A stretch of 54,790 nt of DNA from VBAS01 sp035764525 (lineage in GTDB: Bacteria; Bacteroidota; Bacteroidia; Chitinophagales; Chitinophagaceae), in NCBI GenBank assembly GCA_035764525.1, contig DASTZB010000315.1, positions 1 to 54,790 on the forward strand, read 5' to 3'. Position 1 is the first letter of the stretch, and every line of letters starts with the position of its first letter. A program made the position numbers and the translations under genes. This document shows, piece by piece, positions 45,665 through 54,177 of this stretch. The notes under the pieces were generated by a model that saw only the letters and a program-made list of their open reading frames with translations, ran no database searches and was not told the origin of the DNA.

Positions 45665-47464
45665 ATGAGAAAGTCATGTATGCTTTATGTTATTGCTGGT
45701 TTTTTGCAGCTTTCAATTGTAAATGTAAAGGCCCAGAGTGTAGGTGTCAATGATGACGGCTCTATACCACATAGTAGTTCTATGCTGGATGTAAAGAGCA
45801 CTACAAAAGGTTTGCTGATCCCAAGAGTTGCTTTAACAGCAACAAATGTCTCGGGACCAGTTTCATCACCGCTTACTTCGTTATTGGTGTATAATACTGC
45901 TACTGCAGGCAGCGGTGGAACTGCGGTATCACCCGGCTTCTATTTTTGGAATGGCAATGCATGGGAAAGAATTAATTCGGGCGGCACTTCTTTAAATGCG
46001 TGGTCTCTTAATGGAAATTCTGGTACAGTTCCGGGTGTCAATTTCATTGGTACAACCGATGCTCAGCCACTTTCATTCAGGGTTAATAATTTGGCAGCAG
46101 GATTTATTCATCCTACACTCATAAATACATCTTTTGGCATCGGAACGCCAACGACAGCAGGGGTTTTTAATACAGCAATTGGGAATTCTGCTATGTTTAG
46201 TAACAGCTCCGGGGCATTCGCTAATACAGCAACAGGAGCGGCATCTCTCTATTACAACACATCAGGATCTTATAATTCAGCATTTGGTGTAAATGCTCTT
46301 TATGCAAACACTACAGAAATAGACAATACTGCTATTGGTTTCCAGGCCCTATTCCAAAATACCGTTTCGGCCAATACTGCCGTCGGCGCACATGCTATGT
46401 TTAGCAATACCACCGGGGGGTTCAATACCGCTCACGGTTTTAAAGCAATGTATTCTAATACTACCGGAACTTATAACACTGCGGTTGGCAATTCATCACT
46501 TTACTCAAACACAACGGGAATGTCCAACACTGCTATGGGTGGAACCGCTCTTTATGCCAATACCACCGGTGATAATAATACAGCTGTTGGCACAAATTCA
46601 TTACAAAATAATACGGGTAGTCAAAATACTGCTATTGGAATGAGTTCTTTGCATTTCAACACAACTGGCACAAGCAATACTGCAAGTGGTGCCGCTTCGT
46701 TGGGCAGTAACACAGTTGGAAATTATAATACATCGGCCGGAAGTTCGAGCCTTGCTTCTAACACCGAAGGTAATCTGAACGTAGCGTTTGGTTATGCTTC
46801 TATGATCGATAATACAACCGGGATACAGAATTGTGCTTACGGAGCCAATTCAATGCTCACAAATGCAACAGGCAATAAAAACACTGCAGTTGGTGTAAAC
46901 GCTGATGTAGCTGCTGTCGATCTTGAAAATGCTACTGCAATTGGTTTCGGTGCGATCGTAGATGCAAGTAACAAAGTACGCATTGGTAACAGTGCCGTCA
47001 CTGTTATCGAAGGCCAGGTAGCTTTTACATTTCCATCCGACGGAAGATTCAAGACTAATGTGACTGAAACAGTAAAGGGTCTTGATTTTATCATGAAGTT
47101 GCGTCCCATTGTCTACAATTTAGAGGCAAAAAAAATGGATCAATTTAAAAATGGCGGCTTTTTAAATGCAAAATTTTCAAACATGGATTATGCTCCCATC
47201 GAAACAATTCGTCAAAGTGGATTTATAGCCCAGGAAGTAGAGCAAGCGGCTCTTGCGACTGGTTATGATTTCAACGGGATTAAAAAGCCGCAAAATGCAA
47301 ATGACACTTATGGTCTTGCTTATTCGCAATTTGTGGTGCCTTTAGTAAAAGCTATGCAGGAGCAGCAAACGGTTATCGAAAAACAAAACAATGAATTAAA
47401 GTCACTGAAAGAACAGTTGGATGCACTGACAAAAGTTGTTCAAAAATTATCTCCTAACAAATAA
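45665..47464 (+). CDS. Repeat-rich fibre protein with C-terminal peptidase S74 chaperone (module 2)
   Basis: This 599-residue paralogue of the module 1 fibre starts at ATG 45665 and has a signal peptide ending VNVKAQ. The N-terminal linker has SSMLDVKSTTKGLLIPRV and SFIGTTD-like NFIGTTDAQPLSFRVNN. One block of 17-residue repeats (for example GGFNTAHGFKAMYSNTT, GTYNTAVGNSSLYSNTT) runs from about 165 to 430. The S74 domain starts at Ser458 (SDGRFKTNVTE), with FIAQEVEQAALATGY, and ends in a coiled coil (QEQQTVIEKQNNELKSLKEQ). It is half as long as its paralogue, mainly through a single rather than a double repeat block. Confidence 0.87.
   Translation: MRKSCMLYVIAGFLQLSIVNVKAQSVGVNDDGSIPHSSSMLDVKSTTKGLLIPRVALTATNVSGPVSSPLTSLLVYNTATAGSGGTAVSPGFYFWNGNAWERINSGGTSLNAWSLNGNSGTVPGVNFIGTTDAQPLSFRVNNLAAGFIHPTLINTSFGIGTPTTAGVFNTAIGNSAMFSNSSGAFANTATGAASLYYNTSGSYNSAFGVNALYANTTEIDNTAIGFQALFQNTVSANTAVGAHAMFSNTTGGFNTAHGFKAMYSNTTGTYNTAVGNSSLYSNTTGMSNTAMGGTALYANTTGDNNTAVGTNSLQNNTGSQNTAIGMSSLHFNTTGTSNTASGAASLGSNTVGNYNTSAGSSSLASNTEGNLNVAFGYASMIDNTTGIQNCAYGANSMLTNATGNKNTAVGVNADVAAVDLENATAIGFGAIVDASNKVRIGNSAVTVIEGQVAFTFPSDGRFKTNVTETVKGLDFIMKLRPIVYNLEAKKMDQFKNGGFLNAKFSNMDYAPIETIRQSGFIAQEVEQAALATGYDFNGIKKPQNANDTYGLAYSQFVVPLVKAMQEQQTVIEKQNNELKSLKEQLDALTKVVQKLSPNK
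46200..46965 (+). repeat. Tandem 51-bp-period repeats in the second fibre gene
   Basis: About 14 units of 17 residues, a few shortened to 16, for example after SANTAVGAHAMF. They match the consensus of the first fibre gene but with NTAxG rather than NSFFG as the dominant core. Confidence 0.78.
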
Positions 47465-47474
47465 AACGACAGAT

Positions 47475-48842
47475 ATGAAAAAGATCATTCTTGTACTTGT
47501 TGCAAGTGTCTGTTCGTTTCAGCTTTGGTCGCAGGGAACCTTGCAACTTACTTCGGGTGCCACTATTAAAGTCAGCGGCAATGCTTTTATGGTCCTGGAC
47601 AATATGCATCTCCTCAATAACGGCTCGCTGCAGCAAACAATCGGAAACGGAATTGTAAAGCTAACGGGCAGTCAAAGTATAAATCTGTCGGGCAGCAGCA
47701 ACGCGACCATTAATCAACTTATATTGGCCAAAAGGGGATCGGCATCACTTAATCTTCAAAGCAATTTGTCAGTGGTTTCTAATATCACGTTTGGTGGTGG
47801 GTTAATAAACCTGGACAATAATAGTATTGATTTGTCGACGACTGGTATCCTTATTGGTGAATCTGAATCAAGTAGAGCTTTCACGACCGGAACCGGTTTC
47901 ATCATGGCTTCAGGAGTATTGAATGGCCCATCGGCCGCTAATTTAGGAAACCTGGGAGCGGTGATCACCGCGGATTCAAAATTTGGTAATACCATCATAA
48001 AAAGAGGACATAAGGTACAAACGGGAATATCTGGGAATAATAATTCGATCAGGCGCTATTTTGATATTACACCTACTAACAACATTGCATTAAAAGCTAC
48101 GCTACGGTTTTATTATTTTGATGCAGAGTTAAATGGTCTTGCTGAAGCAACGCTAAACCACTGGCAGAGTCCAGACCTTGTCAACTGGAACCTGATGGGT
48201 GCAAATGCCAGGGATGCCGTTGCGAACTATGTAGAGCAGAAGACCTACGGCAAATTTCAACGCATCACTCTGGCCACCGCTACCGGGCCAATACTTATCT
48301 GTCCGATAAATCAGTCAGTGGTTGCAAATGCTAAGAGTGGATGCAACGCCTTAGTATCATTAGAATCCTTTGGAGCTGCGGCCAGCGGCATTCCAACTCC
48401 TGTCATTAGCTTCAAAATCGGAAATAATGTGATAGCCTCTCCATATCTATTTCCGAAAGGCACAACAGTCGTGACCGTAGTAGCAGCGAATGGAGTATTA
48501 CCTGATATAACCTGCACTTTTACGGTCACGGTGATTTGTGGTGGCGGTGCTAACACTAAAGTTAATTCCGCCCCGATAAAAGAAGAAACAGCAGAAAAAT
48601 TTAGTGTAACTGCAAGACCAAATCCCAGTTCAAATAGCTTCTCTATAACTGTGCAGGCAAACAAAACAGACAAAATAATAATGCAGGTGCTAGATATATA
48701 TGGAAGGTTAATTGAAACACGAAATGTAACTACAAATTCAATTGTTAGATTTGGAGATCGTTACATACCGGGAACATATTTTTTGAGGATAATGCAAGGC
48801 AAAGAGCATAAAGAAGTAAAACTTATAAAAATGTCTGATTGA
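47475..48842 (+). CDS. T9SS-sorted surface protein, partner of module 2 fibre
   Basis: This 455-residue protein begins at ATG 47475 (signal MKKIILVLVASVCSFQLWSQ); longer in-frame starts overlap the fibre gene. The beta-solenoid-like N-terminal part (LQLTSGATIKVSGNAFMVLDN) resembles that of the module 1 partner. A HYR-like domain at about 275-365 has CPINQSVVANAKSGC and FPKGTTVVTVVAANG. The C-terminal T9SS type A tail has RPNPSSNSFSITV and LRIMQGKEHKEVKLIKM. Ten bases separate it from the preceding fibre gene, so the two are co-transcribed. Confidence 0.82.
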   Translation: MKKIILVLVASVCSFQLWSQGTLQLTSGATIKVSGNAFMVLDNMHLLNNGSLQQTIGNGIVKLTGSQSINLSGSSNATINQLILAKRGSASLNLQSNLSVVSNITFGGGLINLDNNSIDLSTTGILIGESESSRAFTTGTGFIMASGVLNGPSAANLGNLGAVITADSKFGNTIIKRGHKVQTGISGNNNSIRRYFDITPTNNIALKATLRFYYFDAELNGLAEATLNHWQSPDLVNWNLMGANARDAVANYVEQKTYGKFQRITLATATGPILICPINQSVVANAKSGCNALVSLESFGAAASGIPTPVISFKIGNNVIASPYLFPKGTTVVTVVAANGVLPDITCTFTVTVICGGGANTKVNSAPIKEETAEKFSVTARPNPSSNSFSITVQANKTDKIIMQVLDIYGRLIETRNVTTNSIVRFGDRYIPGTYFLRIMQGKEHKEVKLIKMSD

Positions 48843-48860
48843 TCCAGACCGATCAAATAT

Positions 48861-48896
48861 GAAATTCGCCCCGATTCCCAGGGGCGTTTTCATTTT
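48861..48896 (+). terminator. Terminator after module 2
   Basis: CGCCCC (48867-48872) pairs with GGGGCG (48881-48886) and TTTTCATTTT follows. The hairpin is 25 bases after the stop of the module 2 partner gene. Confidence 0.8.
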
Positions 48897-49015
48897 CCGA
48901 ATAAAGATCCTGTTCACTATACTCAACAAAAATGGATTTCTGCTAAAGTGCAGTATCAATTATTTTTTATTCAATTAAAATTTGCAAAACATTTGATCAA
49001 TAAGCCTTAACCAAA

Positions 49016-49681
49016 ATGAATTACAAAAAGCATTCTTTCCAGGAATTTTTAACGGTCGCGTTTATTTTTTCAACTGCTTTAATGGCTTGTAAGAAAGAAA
49101 GTGTAACCCCAAATTCTTCAGAAGAAATTGCGGTGAGTTCTGCTATTTCATCTCTCGCCGCTAATGGCAATTCACCGGCAGCCCATATTAATGCCAGTGA
49201 GAAATCAGAGATTCCTGCCGCAGTTGCCGTACCAGAGAATTTTCCGAATGGCAATACAAGAATTGCTACGTTCTATGCTGTTGGTGTGCAGAAATACAAA
49301 GCAAGAGTAAAAGCAGGAAGCGACCCTGTTACTTATGAATGGGTATTTGTAGCACCGAAAGCTGACCTTTATGATATAACCAATACAAAGGTTGGCAATC
49401 ATGGCGCAGGACCATTCTGGACAACTTCACTATTGGATTCAATTTTTGCACAACAATTTACTCCGGCAAGAACAGCACCAGGTGAAGATCCAGAAAGCAT
49501 TGATTGGTTATTATTAATGCCCAAAACCGGTACCACTCCCACTGGAATTTTTGCTGATGTTGATTATATACAACGCATCGCAACAAAAGGAGGGAAAGCA
49601 CCTCTTACTTTGCCAACTAATATCAATGACACAGTGGAAGTAAAATATAAAGCCGTGTACAGATTTACTAAGCGGAATTAA
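49016..49681 (+). CDS. DUF3455 domain lipoprotein
   Basis: This 221-residue lipoprotein has lipobox LMAC (Cys25) after MNYKKHSFQEFLTVAFIFSTA. From about 65 it matches DUF3455 (PF11937): AVPENFPNGNTRIATFYAVGVQKYKA, then YEWVFVAPKADLYD, VGNHGAGPFW, and SIDWLLLMPKTG. Homologues occur across bacteria and fungi with no known activity. The gene is monocistronic between two terminators and is convergent with the DCC-family gene. Confidence 0.87.
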   Translation: MNYKKHSFQEFLTVAFIFSTALMACKKESVTPNSSEEIAVSSAISSLAANGNSPAAHINASEKSEIPAAVAVPENFPNGNTRIATFYAVGVQKYKARVKAGSDPVTYEWVFVAPKADLYDITNTKVGNHGAGPFWTTSLLDSIFAQQFTPARTAPGEDPESIDWLLLMPKTGTTPTGIFADVDYIQRIATKGGKAPLTLPTNINDTVEVKYKAVYRFTKRN

Positions 49682-49707
49682 TATAAAGGGCGGTTCTAGT
49701 ATATCAT

Positions 49708-49737
49708 GCCTCTTGCAAATTGTAAGAGGCTTTTTCA
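49708..49737. terminator. Bidirectional terminator between convergent genes
   Basis: GCCTCTTGCAA (49708-49718) pairs with TTGTAAGAGGC (49720-49730) with one G-T wobble, giving an 11-pair stem followed by TTTTT. It serves the DUF3455 gene and possibly the convergent DCC gene that ends at 49739. Confidence 0.85.
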
Positions 49738-49738
49738 T

Positions 49739-50188
49739 TTAATCTAAAAACCTTGCTTTCAATTCCTGAGTTGGCACCCAGCACTCTTCTTTTTTGCCAA
49801 ACCATTTATAGCGATTCTTTGCGATTAAATTATAAACAGCATCGCGAATAAATTTTGGAACGATCCAGAATATTTTCACCCATTTCCAACCTTTTAATTG
49901 AGAAAACATTTTCAATGCAGCAGTAGATCGGGTAAAAATTTTTCCCCTTTCATAAAGAATAAAGGAATTGAAAGTATCAGTAGGTAGATCGAGTTCTTTT
50001 AAAAGATCCTGACCGTATTTGGATTGAAGTGAGGCAAACAAGAACTTTTTTTCCTTATCTCTTTTTAAAATGAACTGAACGCTGCCAGTACAGAGGTTAC
50101 AAATACCGTCAAAAAGGATTACGGGGTTATTATTCACGCCATAAAAATACACATTGTAATATTCATGCCGCACTGTTTCGAAAGTCAT
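49739..50188 (-). CDS. DCC-family thiol-disulfide oxidoreductase-like protein
   Basis: This 149-residue protein matches DUF393 (DCC family): VILFDGICNLCTGSVQFIL holds the CxxC-type motif, and the end has WVPTQELKARFLD. The start is ATG at 50188; a longer frame begins at 50263 but would be read through the palindrome at 50234-50251, so it is unlikely. DCC proteins are thioredoxin-fold-like proteins of uncertain role. The gene is convergent with DUF3455 and divergent from the caspase operon. Confidence 0.85.
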   Translation of the reverse strand: MTFETVRHEYYNVYFYGVNNNPVILFDGICNLCTGSVQFILKRDKEKKFLFASLQSKYGQDLLKELDLPTDTFNSFILYERGKIFTRSTAALKMFSQLKGWKWVKIFWIVPKFIRDAVYNLIAKNRYKWFGKKEECWVPTQELKARFLD

Positions 50189-50233
50189 GTGTTTATAGTT
50201 TGAGAGAGTAACTTGGCAGATTAAGGTTATAAA

Positions 50234-50251
50234 ATCCCCCTTTTGGGGGAT
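50234..50251. promoter_or_regulatory. Perfect palindrome in the divergent spacer
   Basis: ATCCCCC-TTTT-GGGGGAT lies between the DCC gene and the caspase operon. Three tandem ATTTTCA units follow near 50275-50298. The hairpin may be the relic of a terminator or a dispersed repeat; no partner copy was seen elsewhere in this window. Confidence 0.45.
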
Positions 50252-50414
50252 GTTCATTGGCAAGCATTCTTAGTATTTTCAATTTTCAATTTTCAATTCT
50301 CTCCCATGAATGCCATTTCGGTTAAGTTGATCAATTAGCACCTTGTAACACTATTTGACAGGAACTAATTAATAAAAGTGCGGCTATTTAATAAGAATAT
50401 TCCATTCTTTCAAA

Positions 50415-50420
50415 AAGGAG
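50415..50420 (+). promoter_or_regulatory. Canonical Shine-Dalgarno site before the caspase gene
   Basis: AAGGAG lies 4 bases before the ATG at 50425. No other gene start inspected in this window has such a site, and Bacteroidota rarely use one. Confidence 0.65.
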
Positions 50421-50424
50421 TAAA

Positions 50425-53415
50425 ATGGCAACGGTCACTTCTAATAAACCGAAGTTGTATGCACTTCTAGTAGGCATCAATGACTATAATGAAAATATTC
50501 TGTTGGCTGGCAAAAGAGTAAAATTCCCAAAATTATATGGCTGTGTTTCTGATGCGGAAAAGGTCAGGAAATACCTAAAGACAGAATCTTTTTTTGAGAC
50601 CTCAGTAATACTTCTTGCGGACCATAGTGCAACCAAGGCAGAGATCGTTCGTCAGTTCGATGTCCATCTCGGAAAAGCTGGTAAAGGAGATACAGTGGTT
50701 TTTTATTTTTCCGGACATGGTACCCAGGAATTTGCCGATAAATCCATTTTTAAATCAGAAACGGATAACAGGCTTGAATCTATTGCCTGTTATTTTTCAA
50801 AAAGTGATGATGATTTTTTATTTGCTGACAAAGAATTGCGTTGGTTGATCTACAAGCTTTCACAAAAGAAATCTCATATTGTAACAATATTTGACTGTTG
50901 TCATTCGGGTGATAATACAAGGAATGGATATCTTTTGAAAGAATCTTTTGTAAATGCTATAGAAAAAAGAGGACCTTTTGTATTCCCGCAAAGAGACTGG
51001 AGTCAATTTATTTTTAGCAAAGAGGTAGACAAGAATAAATTCTTAGAGTTAGGGGAATCAAAACTTTTGCCTGAAGGGAAACACTATAATCTATCTGCCT
51101 GCGAATCTGATGAATCTGCTGTTGAGGTTTCAGGAGAAGCCGCTTTCACAAAAGTTTTATTGAATGTTCTTAATACTACAGGAGGGAACATTACATATTA
51201 TAGTCTGAATAGCCGTATCAGGCAATACATGCGGAATGTTTATGAACAGAAACCCAAAATCTATGCGGCCAATGCAGATCGTAATGATATTTTCTGCAAT
51301 TTTTTAAACAAACCAATTAATGAGGATAAAAATGTTTTTGGAGAGCTAACATTTAATGGGAATTCAGGTTGGCAACTTAACCTTGGAGCGATTCACGGTC
51401 TCAAGAGCGGAAACGGGGTACTTAAAATATTTGATCCGGAAGATCCTTCAATAAATTTACCAGGAACAATCGGCCTGGTAAATGTTGATTCTGCAGAAAT
51501 ATCTATTGAAGGAAAACCCGATCGTGCTAAAGTGTATAAAGCAAATATCGAAGGACTGACCGGCCAAAAGTTGCGAATTCATTTTGCTACCAACAATGGC
51601 GAATTAAATGATAAAGCAAAGATTTTTGATAAGTTGTTTAAAGAGTCAAAGGAATTTATCATTCCTGAAGACGATGAAAAGCAGGCACAATATGTCTTAA
51701 GGTATCTGAATGGCAGATATTACTTTACTTATCTATTTGATACTTATCGGCCGCTTACATGTCCGGTGTTAGAGACAGATAAAAAAGCTGCTATTAAAAT
51801 TTTCTCGGTCATTAATCACATTGCCAATTGGGAGTTTTTAAAAAACCTTTCAAACCAGGAATCAAATGCAATCAAAGAAAACGATTTTGAAGTTGAAATA
51901 GCACTTGGCAACCCGCCTGTAAATTACCAATCTGTTAAAACGGGAATTCCTGTAAATATAAATTATGAATTTAAAGATGGCCAATGGACAAATTCGATTT
52001 CTATAAGATTAACTAATAACTCCAGGCGAAACTTATATTGTTCTGTTCTCTACCTGCAATCGAACTTTGCTTCTTATTCCCGGTATTTAAATCCACCCGT
52101 AAAGATGCTTGCACCGGGAGAAATTGTCGAATTGAAATATAAAGACAGTCCGGTATTAAATATCGGCCTGGACAAAGTAATGAAATGGTATAATTGGAAG
52201 GAACAAAGAGATTTTTTAAAGTTCATAATTAGTACAGAAAATTTTGATGTTTCATTGCTTGATTTTGACCAGTTACCTAGACCTGATGTACCTGCCATCA
52301 ACCGCGGGATAGAAAATGAATATACGGATGAACAGATTGATCTTAATAAGGGAAAGGGATGGTGTACAAAGCAAGTTGAAATAGTTTTAAAAAATCCTGA
52401 GTATAATATCATTAGTGAAGATGATCTGAAAACTTTCCTTGATGATCCAAAAACTTGTGATTTTGCTTTAGGATTATATTTCAATTCTGAAGTGGATGGG
52501 TTTGAATCAAAGAATAGTTTAAAACCTGAAATTAAGATCAGAAATGAGATCAAGCGTGGTTTTATAGGTGATAGGATCATAGATATTGCTAATTGGTGGT
52601 CCAGAAGAAAAAGAAACAGTTTTTATAAACAAGCGGTATCACGATTCCCAAATCGGGTAAAAATTGTTTCGGAGGGAGATTCCTGGTTTCAGCATCCGCT
52701 GGTATTGGATATTATTGATCACTTGCATCGCGTCTATAATATTTATTGTGTAGCTGCTGCCGGAGACACATTACGTAACTATTTCAGCAACAAAAAAAAT
52801 AACGGCGAATATTTTCTCGATGCGCTGGATGAAAAAGACCCGGAATTTTTCCTTATCAGTGGAGGCGGAAATGATATTCTTGGCTCTCAATTCCGAAATT
52901 ATCTTATCGACCATCCAAATAATGATTTTCCGGAATGTGTGAACCCACAACGCTTTTTAAAAGAAGAATTATTCAATGAGATCAATAGTTTGATGGATAT
53001 ATACAAGGCAGCGTTCATCAATTTGAAAACCCACAAGCCTGATATACACGTTATCGTACACGGATACGACTATCCCATAAAATTAAATGATTCAAAGAAA
53101 GGATGGTTAGGCAGGTACATGATTGAAAAGGGAATAAATAGAGAGGGCGACAGGCAGGCGATCATTCATGTTATCATGGATACATTTAACCAAAGCCTTT
53201 TTGACTTAAGCAAAAGCTTTGACAATGTTACTTACATAGATCTAAGAGGGATGATAAGATTTAATACCAATGAAGGAGTGGATCAGTGGTATGATGAAAT
53301 ACATCCTAATGCCGACGGGTTCCAGCAGATAGCAATGAAATTTATGCAGACTATTGATGAAGTAGTTCTTAAAAATATTAATCATCAAAAAACTTTAACA
53401 CATGCAAACAATTGA
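50425..53415 (+). CDS. Metacaspase-like peptidase fused to an SGNH/GDSL hydrolase
   Basis: This 996-residue protein has no signal peptide. The N-terminal C14 caspase-like domain (about 10-290) shows LYALLVGINDY, catalytic His98 in YFSGHGTQ and Cys159 in FDCCHSG. The middle region, about 300-640, resembles the beta-rich extension common in bacterial caspase proteins (for example LYCSVLYLQSNFASYS). The C-terminal SGNH hydrolase (about 745-985) has Ser753 in EGDSW, Asn816 in GGGND and the Asp957-x-x-His960 pair in DEIHPN. Thus a cysteine protease and a possible lipase/esterase share one chain. It heads an operon with an unknown protein and a CHAT peptidase. Confidence 0.9.
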   Translation: MATVTSNKPKLYALLVGINDYNENILLAGKRVKFPKLYGCVSDAEKVRKYLKTESFFETSVILLADHSATKAEIVRQFDVHLGKAGKGDTVVFYFSGHGTQEFADKSIFKSETDNRLESIACYFSKSDDDFLFADKELRWLIYKLSQKKSHIVTIFDCCHSGDNTRNGYLLKESFVNAIEKRGPFVFPQRDWSQFIFSKEVDKNKFLELGESKLLPEGKHYNLSACESDESAVEVSGEAAFTKVLLNVLNTTGGNITYYSLNSRIRQYMRNVYEQKPKIYAANADRNDIFCNFLNKPINEDKNVFGELTFNGNSGWQLNLGAIHGLKSGNGVLKIFDPEDPSINLPGTIGLVNVDSAEISIEGKPDRAKVYKANIEGLTGQKLRIHFATNNGELNDKAKIFDKLFKESKEFIIPEDDEKQAQYVLRYLNGRYYFTYLFDTYRPLTCPVLETDKKAAIKIFSVINHIANWEFLKNLSNQESNAIKENDFEVEIALGNPPVNYQSVKTGIPVNINYEFKDGQWTNSISIRLTNNSRRNLYCSVLYLQSNFASYSRYLNPPVKMLAPGEIVELKYKDSPVLNIGLDKVMKWYNWKEQRDFLKFIISTENFDVSLLDFDQLPRPDVPAINRGIENEYTDEQIDLNKGKGWCTKQVEIVLKNPEYNIISEDDLKTFLDDPKTCDFALGLYFNSEVDGFESKNSLKPEIKIRNEIKRGFIGDRIIDIANWWSRRKRNSFYKQAVSRFPNRVKIVSEGDSWFQHPLVLDIIDHLHRVYNIYCVAAAGDTLRNYFSNKKNNGEYFLDALDEKDPEFFLISGGGNDILGSQFRNYLIDHPNNDFPECVNPQRFLKEELFNEINSLMDIYKAAFINLKTHKPDIHVIVHGYDYPIKLNDSKKGWLGRYMIEKGINREGDRQAIIHVIMDTFNQSLFDLSKSFDNVTYIDLRGMIRFNTNEGVDQWYDEIHPNADGFQQIAMKFMQTIDEVVLKNINHQKTLTHANN

Positions 53416-54148
53416 TATTGTCAAGTATGTCAAAAATCTCCAGATAGAAAACCCTGTTGCAACTTTTCCATTTTCTAAAGGTGGAGGACAAATGGCAGAA
53501 GGTGAGGAGCAAACATTTTTGAACGCAAAGAGCCTAGTCTCATTTGTTTCGGAGGTAAGTGGTCAACAACGAGAAGACGTTTTAAATTCAGTATTACTGG
53601 CACAGTTAGCGGCCAATAAACAGTTTCCAGAAGATACGCAGTTAATAGATTGGTATAAGTCATTTTCTAAAGCTTTAAACAATCTTGGATGGACATTAGA
53701 AGGAAAAGAGTTTTCCACTTTCAAATCTGCCACAGATGTTTTTGAAGTGGAAAATGCCATTGTAGATATTTTAACCACAGCCTTTGGCGGTACTTTTAAA
53801 ACCGTCATAATAAAAACACTGGCTTCTATCAAAGGTCTGAGTGATAATAATGGTAAGATAACTGCTTTCGAAAAAAATACACATTCTTTGTCAAAAGGAG
53901 CATTTCAATTAGGACTTGTGAAAGTGGAAAATGGCACGGTTTCCCTGCAACTGGGTATGTTTGTTCTTACATCTTCAAATGAAATTAAAAAGATCTTATT
54001 CTTTAAGTCTTCAAAGGACAAAACGAGACTGGATTATTGCTCTCAAAAAGGAACATTGAACAAAGACATTTATAAAACGATCAGGGAACCTATTGTGACC
54101 AAGCTTGGAAAGAAAGTAACTGATTTTATAAGCGAGGTCGAAATATGA
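53402..54148 (+). CDS. Unrecognised protein in the caspase-CHAT operon
   Basis: This 248-residue protein matches no family I recognise. It has no signal peptide or clear TM helix. The N-terminal half is largely helical (SFVSEVSGQQREDVLNSVLL, then DWYKSFSKALNNLG). Residues of about 165-200 alternate polar and non-polar residues in a beta-hairpin style (FQLGLVKVENGTVSLQLGMF). An internal Met31 is a possible second start. The gene overlaps the caspase-SGNH gene by 14 bases and ends 29 bases before the CHAT gene. This suggests translational coupling and a stoichiometric partner, substrate or regulator of the two peptidases; that role is inference. Confidence 0.8.
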   Translation: MQTIDIVKYVKNLQIENPVATFPFSKGGGQMAEGEEQTFLNAKSLVSFVSEVSGQQREDVLNSVLLAQLAANKQFPEDTQLIDWYKSFSKALNNLGWTLEGKEFSTFKSATDVFEVENAIVDILTTAFGGTFKTVIIKTLASIKGLSDNNGKITAFEKNTHSLSKGAFQLGLVKVENGTVSLQLGMFVLTSSNEIKKILFFKSSKDKTRLDYCSQKGTLNKDIYKTIREPIVTKLGKKVTDFISEVEI

Positions 54149-54177
54149 TATAATGATCATTAGTAAAAATTACAATT

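Noticed and set aside
40200..46965. CRISPR array suggested by regular DNA repeats
   Set aside because: The repeats have a 51-base period in an open reading frame, encode a diverged 17-residue protein unit and lack constant repeats separated by unique spacers.
39781..47464. Prophage origin of the S74 tail-fibre-like genes
   Set aside because: Both proteins have Sec signal peptides, sit beside T9SS cargo genes and have no phage structural, lysis or integrase genes nearby.
52074..52580. A 168-codon minus-strand ORF inside the caspase-SGNH gene
   Set aside because: The plus-strand frame is continuous with catalytic motifs on both sides, so this is a shadow.
53402..54148. Bacterial gasdermin as partner of the caspase
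   Set aside because: The size is similar, but I see no N-terminal lipidated Cys or other gasdermin hallmark. It stays an unassigned protein.
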